A stretch of DNA of 60,000 nucleotides from Membranipora membranacea (Eukaryota > Bryozoa > Gymnolaemata > Cheilostomatida > Membraniporidae): positions 3,303,501 to 3,363,500 of the forward strand of contig OU612074.1 of the NCBI GenBank assembly GCA_914767715.1, in the 5' to 3' direction. Of the stretch, positions 20,704 to 31,537 are shown one piece after another. The notes beneath the pieces are model-generated. The model was not told the DNA's origin and ran no database searches. It saw only the letters and a list, made by a program, of their open reading frames with translations. The translations under genes and the position numbers were made by a program. The stretch's first letter is position 1. Each line of letters starts with the position of its first letter.

Positions 20704-23700
20704 CTACCCTTGTCGAGTCCATCGGCGCGTTATACCCTGACATGACATTGAGTATTGCAGAGAGCAGGTACACGTCCAACTGGTATATCCATCTATGTAA
20801 CTGTGCTTCTGTCCTGGTGGGATGACATGCTTAGCAGCGCTTATATAACAACCTGCAATATATAAAATTTACCTTGAATAAAACCAAATTGATCAGTATA
20901 AAAAAAACAAGGGGCTATGAAACAATCAAGTTACTGTACTGTACTGATGATGCAAATATAACACTATTTTGAAGTGTTTCTAAAAACTAGAGCTTATTCT
21001 ACTTGTATATTCCTAGTGCGCATATCTCCTACAATTATAGCAATACCATTGAGGGTGATCACATTGTTCTCGAACTGAAGCAAAGAAAGGTCCCGTTAAC
21101 GATACCCTTCCAGATATCCATCAAATCCCTAGTTTTAGCACTTAAGCTGTGCCGGGATAGCTGGTAGAAGCATTTCAATACTTTGCTGGGAATGTGACTG
21201 ATAACGAAATGCTACTACTACTAGCTATCTTGGTACAGCTTTAGCGCATGAACCACAAATACCTATCTATCAGTAGTTAGGAAGCTCACCTCGCTTGACC
21301 TTGACCCCACTTGTAGTACAAGTTATCTCTCCATACTCATTCATCCAGCTCTGTCCTACTGGGTATTTCCTGTTTTCATAATCCACGCACTCTCTGGCTG
21401 TAAAACAAATAGAAATAATGGGAGAGGCAAAGACAAATACGTTAAAAATTTCGTTATCAGTGGAACACATACTATTGCAACTAAATTTCTATCCATTGGT
21501 CATGAATATAGGAGAACATTGTATTGCAAAATAACTCTAGACAGTCTAGAGTCCAGAGCAATGTTTTACAGAGCTTGGGCATGGAATAAAAACGACTGGC
21601 TTCATAATTACTAAAAAGCCGAGTTGAGAATATCATAATTGAGCGAAGAAATATCATTCTGTTTCTGACCTCAGACACAATCAAAGTATTCAGAATAAGT
21701 CTTACCTTGACAATGTCCACACATCCCCGGACAGAGGCTTTTCTGGTAGAACATACAGTACATTGGATTGTAGTATCCAGTCGAGCTAGGCTGTCCACAC
21801 ATTGCATTGTCTGCAGATGCACAAGTATCGGCTGTGGAAAAAACAAATTGGCATAAAACATATGTGGTTGGGAGCGGCAAAGTGTATTTTTGAAAAGTTG
21901 TAAACAATTTACTATCATGTTTTCTTCTTTACAAGCAATGTTGAGTGTTTTTTCAACCTAGATTTCAGAAAGATTCGATTTGCAAGATCCAGAGGCAAAG
22001 ACAATATCACTTTATTGTCTCCTATGTCCACTCTTTTTACCCTTGAACAAAATGTTTTGCAGCATATCCAGTTTTGGATCAAGTTTGACATACAGCTATA
22101 TAAAATACATCAAAGTAAAGCTTCCTCACCTGTGACGGGTGGTGTAGTTGGCTGCGTTGTTGTGGCTCTTTGTCTTGTAGTTGTGATTACTCTTGTTGTT
22201 ACAGGCCTCCTGGTAGTTGTGATAGTAGTGGTCTCTACTTGTGCACGAGTCGTCTTATCCTGACCATCAGGTACAATGACTGGAGTAGTCTGCTCTGCGT
22301 TGTTGTGATTCATAATCTCCGTCTTTCCCGTGTTACCCTGAAATATGCGATAGGTCAACTATGGGATTTCAGTTCAAACATTATCTTTGGGTATTTTTAT
22401 GATGGTTGATTGAAGTCACATGCCATTATCTTTGGTTGATATTTCCATACCACCTCCGATAACCTGGTCAGAGCTTGAGCACTTATACTCGGGCTAGTAT
22501 GTGTACTATCATCATTCATCTAGAATAGTTAAACATGGTTTGTCTTGTTAACAGACAGCTCATAAAAATTATCTAGTAATGCTGGACAACTTACAAATAT
22601 CGGTTGAGATGGACTGTTGGTGCTGGTTTTTAGTATACCATCGATCCAGCCCGCATCAGGCCACCTGGCCGGTTTCGTTATACTCGGTAATAAGACGGGA
22701 GTCGTTGCTTCAGTCCTCTCTATAAACGCAGAACAGAAATTTATTAGTAGGGATTATTTCAGAGCAGACAACTTACTCGTAACTGAATATTACCGTCGGC
22801 CTGAACTATAAAACTGTTCCTTGATTACAAAATTTGGTTGCTGTATTCAGTGGTATATCATTCAAATACTCTATTTGCTAGGCAGTTGCCAACATCATTG
22901 ATTCTCTCTCAATGATGTCAGGACTGGCACTCAGCCATCTCTGCGTTATCCTATAATCCAAAGGCAAAAACACAGTGCGCCGTCCATTCAAACAGGAGGG
23001 ATCGGCTAGCCAATGTGTTGGCTCTGAGTGGCTGTGGTACGTTGGAAAGACCCAATGTCAGATCAGATGGTACTTTCCTGAAAGTACCTATATATAAATT
23101 ATAGTGAGTCTTAAGTAATGTATTTTCACTTTCAATATATATCAATAGGTGCTCTCTTTGGGCATTGGCTCTCTTTCCCACCCGGCAGCCAATCATATCA
23201 GAGCCAACACATTGGTCAGGATCAGCACCTTAATGTATAAGTTCATCACTTACCAGGACAAAGCTGGCAGGTGATTGGACAGTACTCAGATGGGACATTG
23301 ACGTATCTAGCGCAGGCGTCCAGTCCCCATCTACCACCCTGCGAGGCACAGGCAAACGAGTCCTCAGCTCCGCTACAGTCCACTGTGAGTAAAAAAAGAG
23401 TTTAAAATGCTGCTAAAATTTATTATGAGACTTTGTGTACAATACTCATGAGAATTCAAAGAAAAATGGATTGATCACATGGAGTAAAGTTTATTGAGTC
23501 TGGTCGATACACACACCAATGCGGTCTTCTCTCGATCGTCTAAAATTTGTCGTCTTATGGGAGGAATTTAAAGTAGTTGGCATTCATAATCTAGATTCTG
23601 AAACTGATGGCTGGAACGCACAAACATCTGGTAGCCTCTCAGCCCCAGTTTTAAGGTCAAAGCACACTAAGAGGTTGCAACCTCAAAGGTTTGATAAGCG

Positions 23701-26700
23701 ATTGCAACCTCAGAGTGTAGAGCGGTTTGCATGAAGTCACACTACTAACATATAAGCCTCAGCTGATCCTCAGAGGATTTTTGTGTATATAAAATCTCAT
23801 TAGAGATCCGCTGAGGTGTGTTTAGACCATTAGTCAGCCATGTCATGTATTACTCACATGCACAGTTAGCGTTCTGCCTGATCCAGGGCTTATTGAGACA
23901 TTCACATTGGCAGGTGTCCAGATTAAGAGTTCCGCCGTTCAGACAAACCTTTCCACCACAGTCTACAAAATTTATTAAAAAATATGAAATAACTACGGAA
24001 CAAGCTCTGTTGTTTTAGAAATGGTGTTAGTCCAGGTTTGAGAGAATTAAAAGATCCCATAACCTGCTGCCTTACAGTATAATATAGATATTATGGTTCA
24101 GTCAATCACCACATTCCGAAGAATTGTGATCAGATAGTGGGTGCCGTGAGGGAGAGGCTGTAACGTCTGCGCCAATTTGCTCTCAGTTAGTATGCAGGTC
24201 AAAGCTCACCTGGGGGTTCAACTAGTCCCAGTAGTCAGTGGGCTGCAGTGGGATTCGAGCCCACGACATTCAACACTTGCATGCTGAAGGCCGGCGCTCT
24301 TACCAACTGAGCCACCTCCTACTCCTAATTTGAGATGAAATATATGATTCACTAACTTGAAATAAATGAGAGAGACATACGTACCACAGAGTCCACTCCT
24401 GGCTGAGTTTGGGCAGCTGGCGTTTTTAGGTCCTGAGTTGTAGGGTTCATATCTCGAGTTTCTCATGTTTCCACTACAACATAATGTCTACTTGTAAATC
24501 AATGTTACAAAAACACATAACAGAGCACATTTATCACATTTCCACAATCAAAAGATAACGGATGCATAACCCAATCCAATCACATTATTCAGCCATAGTA
24601 ACTCACGCTGGTGCGTAGTTACAGACATAATAAGCCTGAGTTCTATTACATCTAGCATATCCACAGCCGATACGAGCAGTCTCCGCCCACACCATCTGTG
24701 TGTAGTGTCCTATTGGTCCTCCTGAAGTTTTACCTTCACCTGCAATGGTGGAACAAAAGCCATGCTACAAGACAGCTCATATAAACCGATTCGGAGTCTC
24801 TGTTTGACTAGTTTCGATTTAGTCACAATCTCATAAAACATTTCTGCGCCTTAAGTTTTCAGAAAAGTAAATGGTGTATTATATTGACCATATCAACAAA
24901 GATTCTAAGCTCAGAAGCAAAGGAAATCACAAATGTTTTACTCACCAAACTTGAAATCCTTGAACTCAGACTGCCAGTTTTTGATGAGATGGCCCCATCC
25001 TCGGTGACCTCTGCCGATATTCTGACCTACACCATAGCTACCTGGTACAGCTCTTAGTCCTGACTCATCGTGATCGTAGTAACAGTGAGACGCCCACTTC
25101 TGAGCTATCATAGCCAGCTCATCATCCCAGTACTATACAATAAAGATAAATAATTATTAATTATATGTTTAACAATCATTAATTACTCACACAAAAATAT
25201 AATTTTAGTGTATAATTCGGGAGTTATTCTTTTAATGTCACTGTGTAGACAACTTCTGAAACAAAGGACTGATAATGTTTTGATTAAAAGTGAAACAAAA
25301 TTACACGAACTGAAAAGGTTGACTTGGATAATTGGTCATTTTGCTGTAGTAAATACTGGATAATTCAATCCAATAAAAATTAATGATTGACCATACAGGA
25401 AAAATTTCAAGTTTAGTCTAGAGAAATGTTGGGGTCGGCTCTGTATTTTAGAAAGCACCAATTTGCACTAGCTTGGAGTTCAGAAAAAGCCATAAAGTTG
25501 TAAAATTATTAGCGAGCCATAAAATTTTCTATACAAGCTTGTGAGAAAAGGCAGACTTTTCTTTGTATTATATATGTGAATATTTAAATCCTCTAGGGCT
25601 ACTGCTTTACTAAAGATGTCAAGAAGAAATAAGTGTAACATTGAAGTCTTACCATTTTCTGCATGTTAGTGGCTGATGGATGTCCACCAAACTTGTGCAC
25701 ATTTTTGCGATAGTAATTATGTAGATTGACGATATACTTTTGACTAGCCTCTGTGACTCCTTCCTTAGTCGGCCTCTTGTCACCCTGAGGAGGCTGTAAA
25801 CAGGCCGTGTGACGAACATCTCTCTGGCGAAACTTCTTCGGACAAAGCTCCTACAAGACATGATAAAAGATCATGATATTTATAAATACAGAATCAAAAG
25901 GTTTATTGTAAGAATACATCTAAAAGTTTAAGGCCATAAAGGACCCCCTGAACTGACTGTGCAGCAAGCCGCCAATACAGAAACTAGCACTGATCAGCCA
26001 TTGGCAGTGAGACCTTGATCTAAGCCAATAGGCCGAGAATATGTATCGATACATTGATGTAACCAATAAAAAAAACACAACAAATATGTTATACCAGCAT
26101 AAATGACACTTTTTTCAGGGCCTCAATTTGATCTATTGTTGACCATAAGAGAAAATTTTGACTTAGAGAGAGTGGTTACTTTGGAGAGTCCTGGTACCCA
26201 ATCATAGTTCATACAGAGAAATCACACGCCCCCCACCCTGCAGTGATCAAAGGATGTGGTTAGTAGCATATTTTAAAAGTCATATGCTGGGGGGACACAA
26301 ACCAGAAAATAATACAGAAATGACCTTCTTTTTTGCGTTTTCCCATATCTATCTTGGGTCATTCACACAATGGTTGACATTAGTTTATGGGTATAACAGG
26401 TTTGGTGAGCAGCTGCCCTGATCCCAAACCAGGATGTTAACTTTTAGTGGTGAACAACACCATATGCAACAGATCTTGTAGGGCCTTAAACTCCTACACT
26501 ATGCACTAAGAAAAATCTACTTTGATGTCCTTTCACATTGACAGGCCATCGGCTCAGAAGAAATAGCATGTTTCAATACCAAATCTAGATAACAGTGATA
26601 CAGCCTCTCATATAGCATATTAAAATTATATTCAGAATTCCTTAATGTTGCTTTTCTCTGGGAATGTGCCAGAGTTTGCTTCATCTGTCAATTTCAATTC

Positions 26701-28558
26701 ATAACGATGCCACTCATTAGTTTCTGGTTAAATATGATTTAACTCCAATTAAATTTTGTGACAAATCATATAAGTTCATATTTCATTTCTTTAAAATTAA
26801 AACCAGGACATTACATAACATGTTCATTAAAATCCTTCAACTTGTCACGAAGTTTTGTTTTGAAGTGAGAAATATTTAGAAGCTGTCAAGTCACTGGTGG
26901 GAAATTTCACTGCTTGTCAGCTCTCACCATCTGACAGTTATCAAACCTACCCTCTAACATTATCAGTGTTAATTTCATCATGTAATACATATGATTCGAC
27001 ATTTAAACAAATTGTGACCGCAGCCCAGCTGTCCTATGTACCACATTATACGCTCAATGATAGTGAGGAGGATGGAGACTACTCTTACCTCTATTGGAAG
27101 CTGTCCCTCCACAAACGTAACCACAAATCCAGCTGAAAATAAACAAAAATAAAATATTTTAACCATAAAAATTGACTAGAAGATAACCCTACCTTATTGA
27201 ATGTTTATAATAGAAATGATTTTCTTGTGAAAATAGAGAAGAAATCATTTCTGCCAATTACATTTTTATGAACAAGTTTCCCAGCCTACAAATAAGAAAT
27301 TTGTAATTTTGATTTCGCCAGAAATGCCAAGGAGCAAATTCCACAATATTACACCTAGTTACCATGTTAAACATACAAACATGGTAATAATTTACATCAT
27401 CTTAAAACTATACAGCTGTGCTCTGATGTAACTAAGGATGGGCCATATAAGCTAGGGTCGTATTTGAAACTTGTCAATCAAGTATTGTTTTGGTATTCAA
27501 AAAATGTGTTCGAATAACTTATTCAAACGCCCTTTGGTAAAGAAACTGGTAGGTTTGTAAAGAAAACTCATAATCATCTCATCTTAGTGTGCTGGCTGAG
27601 TAGTAATAGTGTCAGTAAATGGAACATGGATGACTGATATAATAATAATGTGTATGGTATCGTATGCCAGATGGTTACTGTTAAATCTTTTCTTAGTGTA
27701 ATCAAGTATTTAGTATCCTAGGCATAATGAAGCAACACGATCACACGGATTTAGCATTTGTGGGAAGTCTATTAATATTCCCAGTAGAAGGAACTGAGCA
27801 TCATTAAAGTGCAATAACATATATGACCAGGTCAGTCGAAGTTATATAACATGATGACTTTAGTATTGTAAATTTTTATTAGCCTCTTATCAAAAACCCA
27901 TTAGCGATGAAAAAGAGCTAATTGATTTTTGGCATGAATTGTTCTTTTTGCTGAGAGTGATTGGAAATATAACAGGAACACCATTGAGATATTGATCTAT
28001 CAGGGAATACCCTGGCAAGATACACTTGTATCCCGGGTGAACAGTATTACACTGCTTGATAGAAAAGAGAGCACAACTTCGCGTTTTGGTTTGAAGGTTT
28101 AGGAAGGACTGCATGCATATCTAATAAGTTTATAGATAAGCGTGTTGTAATTAACTAATTCCACTGTTGTGCTGGAAAGGTCAAGTGCAGTACATATCGC
28201 CTTAAGTCATGAATGATTTGCTTCCAAAAATGTCACCATTATTGGTTCACCGTTTCAAAATTAAACAAGGACAACGAGAATCCGGATATTACTCTATCCT
28301 AGCCTTGTCACTCAGCCTAAACAAAAAACAAAAGAGTGGCCGCGTGACAAGGCTAAACCTATCGAATAAACTTGTGGTAATAAGTTCTGATTTTTTATCA
28401 ATTGTATTTCTGAACATCTTATGACAGCTGCCTTGGCATTTTATGGTAGCCCTACAACTTGTAGGTTCCAGAGCAAACTTGCAAAAATGTAGATAGAATG
28501 AGGCGATCTAGATTTTTTCATTGTATAACTTACCGAGCATGAGTGTGATAGTCAGCAT
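20704..28558 (-). CDS. Secreted CAP/SCP protein with EGF-like, two ShKT, Thr-rich and VWC-like modules (14 exons, 563 aa)
   Basis: Exons: 28534-28558, 27089-27132, 25653-25850, 24946-25132, 24607-24739, 24385-24473, 23858-23962, 23254-23382, 22595-22719, 22454-22519, 22130-22337, 21706-21831, 21290-21397, 20704-20852. The joined 1,692 nt are open from ATG to TAG. Residues 1-18 are a signal peptide. The CAP domain (about 62-200) shows [37 protein letters not shown] and YYVCNYAP, including both conserved histidines. A Cys-rich EGF-like segment follows (about 226-260). Then come a ShKT module (263-302, ending [10 protein letters not shown]), a Ser/Thr/Pro-rich stretch (304-436) that looks O-glycosylated, a second ShKT (440-477, ending LCPGMCGHC) and a VWC-like Cys-rich tail (482-563). 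CAP proteins act outside the cell; ShKT modules often bind or modulate partners. The target is unknown. The weakest exon is 22454-22519 (donor GTGGTA); without it the frame still closes. Confidence 0.88.
23009..23216. mobile_element. MITE family 2, about 207 bp, in a CAP-gene intron
   Basis: Its terminal inverted repeats are GCCAATGTGTTGGCTCTGA and TCAGAGCCAACACATTGG. The left end is preceded by TA. It lies in intron 8, about 40 bases from the donor of exon 8. The interior is AT-rich and itself partly palindromic (GGTACTTTCCTGAAAGTACC). Other copies: 38168-38364, a fragment at 39137-39260 and a short one at 59353-59427. Confidence 0.8.
24100..24325 (-). mobile_element. tRNA-derived SINE in a CAP-gene intron
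   Basis: The minus-strand head reads GGTGGCTCAGTTGGTAAGAG (A box) and later GTGGGCTCGAATCCCAC (B box with T-arm pairing), with a long variable region between. It continues into an unrelated body (AGCTTTGACCTGCATACTAA, then CTCTCCCTCACGGCACCCAC). It is not a tRNA gene, because the acceptor ends do not pair and the anticodon arm is disrupted. It lies in intron 6 of the CAP gene. Confidence 0.7.
25905..26040 (-). mobile_element. U2 snRNA-headed SINE-like element, copy 2
   Basis: The minus strand starts TTCTCGGCCTATTGGCTTAG and continues ATCAAGGTCTCACTGCCAATGG. Like copy 1 at 8641-8856, it goes on through TGATCAGTGCTAGTTTCTG, GGCGGCTTGCTGCACA and GGGGGTCC...ATGGCC. The shared non-U2 body shows that the two are one repeat family and not independent U2 pseudogenes. 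It lies in intron 2 of the CAP gene. Confidence 0.65.
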
Positions 28559-28920
28559 ATTTGATTCTGCTGGTTGTCCGATTCAATGAAGACAGATCAG
28601 CTTTAACAACGTAAGCCGTGAGTAGCGTCAGCGAGGATCTAGACCTTGCGTAAGACAGCAGACTGAATGGTAAGCTTTTGATGCTGACGATGGTGGTGAG
28701 GCAGCTGCCGATGTATAGATTAAAATGTGTGGGCTGATAATTGTACTTCTGCTGACTGCTGACAGAATAATTATTATTTTCTAGAAGAGTTGATCTAATA
28801 AACAAATTTGCTGTCAAGAGCTTCACACCGAGTAGCTGAATTTAATTTGTCTCTCCGAGAACTGCTCTTAATTAGGATAGCTAGATGATAAATGGTCGCT
28901 TGATACGCGGCTCTCAAAAC

Positions 28921-28927
28921 TTATATA
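28921..28927 (-). promoter_or_regulatory. TATA box of the CAP gene
   Basis: The minus strand reads GAGTATATAAGTTTTGAGAG about 365 bases upstream of the ATG. This would give a 5' UTR of roughly 330 bases, possibly with an untranslated exon. It is the only good TATA match close upstream. Confidence 0.35.
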
Positions 28928-28929
28928 CT

Positions 28930-31415
28930 CCTGTTTACATCTGCTGAACCTAAATACAATAAGTGTTTTCATCTGCTCAATGATAGCCTGTGATTCATGT
29001 CACAGTTGAGTGAGTAGAAGACGGGGGTGGTTGGGCATCCTGCAGGTTACACCTAGCCTTAGTTCAATAAAAAAAACCAGTGCTTTTTCCAGGCCTTAAT
29101 AATACGTTCAATGATTACGGTTTAAGAGTTGCACACTATAATTTGTTGCTAAAACTGGTGGTCCGTGAAAACTTGAACAATTAACTCACTTGTATGTTGA
29201 CTGCTAATCATTTGCCAGCATCTATTGCCGTCTTGTATCAATGCCATACATCATTGTGTGCTTTTGGTGCCAAACAAATTTAATAAATCTTATCACAGAG
29301 TAAGGCTATATCACAGAGTAAGGATATATCCTTACTCTGTGGCTATATCCTCACTCTGTGATCTTATCATGGCTTAGCAATTCATCGATTACGATAAGTC
29401 ATAAAATAAATTCAAAACTTACAACTCTGGTAAATAAAAGGATGAGTCATCAAAGTGTGGACTGTATTACTTAATGATGCGGGAGGGGGAAGTTATTATG
29501 ACATCACACTTAACAATCAGAAAACAAAGGCTTTAATAGACATGTGATACTGAGGCAATCTCCAAAACACTCAGATGGTTTTGCGTCAAAGTCATTGGAG
29601 ACCCTTGAAACTTATTGACACAGCTCTTGGGTTTCGTGGATAGCTGACTGAAAAAGTCAAAAACGCAACGCAAGTCAGTTTTTCCTATGTGAAATTTGTC
29701 CTGGTACGGTATATGGGTATATTTTCACTCACAGTGATTATAGGGAATTATAGGCTAAAAATTACATTTCTGTTCAGAATACAAAAGTACAAGCCAAATT
29801 GAAATAGCTAATCCAACTGACTTGACTACCGATGGCTCTTCAGTATTAATGAGCAGCCATATGTTAGCATATTCTCTCATTTGGGGACCCTACAATAATT
29901 TATGCCTCAATTTAAATGCAATTTTTTGATGTTTTACAATTATCTTATCACAGAATATCATTTATATGAGTTTGCCCTACCATGTAAACAACCCTTAGCA
30001 TTACAATTTACAATAGCAACATAGCAAAATCGAGTAAGTCATGGGGGTTTCACAGGAGAATGGATAATTTGCTGAAGAATGATATGTGGAAATTCATTGT
30101 CTCTTTTAAGCCGAAGACAAAGAAAAGATTATCTTGCACCAAGTTTGCTTCACTAGTGATTCAACAAGGAGAAAGCTGACCGCATGGACGTCAGATTTCC
30201 ACTCAATTGTTCATTCGATCAGTGGTTTGGTTTTATTTTGTTGTAATTGGGATCACTGTTGAGAAATAGTACCACGTACATTGTGTGCAAAGTTACAAAC
30301 ACAATGTGGCTTGTTTTAGTAAACCGCTCTGCTTCCGCTTGGCGTTTGATATTTAAACAGAATGAGCTTTCAGTGCGCCGTTTTCTTTAAGAAAGATAAA
30401 CAACCAGAATGTTTATTTTTTACAGCATTATATAATCGCCTGTAAGACGTAACCTAATACTCATCCTTTACAGAATAAGAACATTAACTAATGAGCCATT
30501 GTTTACATGGCCGCAGCTCTAGCTAGGTAGGAAGTGTCATTTTGTGTTGGTCTTATTTTTCCCAGGCAACCTTCATTCATAAAAAAGTTTGCCGAGTGAT
30601 TAGTAATGTTATGATATATCACGTTACACAGTCCTAGCAAAACATAAAACATCAGCTCAGAGCCTGGAGAAGCATGATATGTTGTTTATTAATCAAAACT
30701 ACTATATTATCAGCCAAGACGTGTAGCTAAAAATAGCAATGCACCTTGATGTGTTTTTCAACAGCGCTGTTAATTATACACGTTTGTTGTCTACTCTGAA
30801 GGCAATTTCAGAATCTAATAAATTTATTCTCTCCCAATTGATAGATCCATAAGTTTTGGCCAAAAATTTTCCCATCTCTTGTGACTGTTCAACTTGGTGA
30901 TATCCGTATGGAGGTTGGAGCGGTTTTCATCAAAATTATCGCACTTCACTATTGTTTGTAAGGCTGTGTTCTTTTCTGATCCCAGTATTGTTGTGGGGAC
31001 TGGGGTACAGTGCTTCTGCTAATCATGATAAAAATGAATTTATAAGCAGACTCGAAGAAAACCATAACAACAAAATAATTCACATCGGCAAATCGCAAAA
31101 TATTAGCTAATTGTCTCTGAAATTATGATAAAAACATTATGACTAAGCGTGTAGTTGGACATCTGTCTTTGGTTACATGAGTTGAGCGATGAGACTGTTC
31201 ATCATCATCAAACAAGCAGATGAGTAACCTCATAGTGCAAACTGTATGATAGCATTGAAAACAAGAAGTTACACGCCCGATGGCATTCTGAAGCTCTATC
31301 ACAAAAACAGATTAAAATTGTGTCTTGCAGTCAATATTCTACCCATCATGCAAAACTGATTACTATTGGAATGAAAAATATCAGATTGGTTATAAGATGG
31401 TTTAACATCGTTTTT
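28930..31415. other. Intergenic, no gene recognised; one nested hairpin
   Basis: AT-rich. It holds the palindrome at 29291-29362. No splice-flanked reading frame or domain was seen on either strand. Confidence 0.45.
29291..29362. repeat. Nested palindrome of CACAGAGTAAGG units
   Basis: ATCACAGAGTAAGG occurs twice in direct order and then twice inverted around a GGATATATCC centre. The 72-base stretch can fold into one long hairpin with few mismatches. There is no coding content. Confidence 0.85.
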
Positions 31416-31421
31416 TTTATT
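31416..31421 (-). terminator. Candidate polyadenylation signal of the membrane-protein gene
   Basis: The minus strand reads AATAAA about 117 bases after the TAG stop at 31538. Confidence 0.4.
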
Positions 31422-31537
31422 GATGCTTGACATGGATTTGATAGGAATTGTGAGTGTTCAAAAGGATGATTGTTGTAAGTAACCAATTTAAAACTATATT
31501 TACATATCTATCAGGAGAAGGCAATCCTAAACATGGT

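Noticed and set aside
21481-21918. 145-codon minus-strand ORF
   Set aside because: It overlaps CAP-gene exon 12 (21706-21831) in a different frame. The spliced frame encodes the ShKT module with correct phase, so the ORF is a shadow.
24240-24325. Functional tRNA gene
   Set aside because: The A and B boxes are good, but the acceptor ends do not pair and extra sequence disrupts the anticodon arm. It continues into a SINE body.
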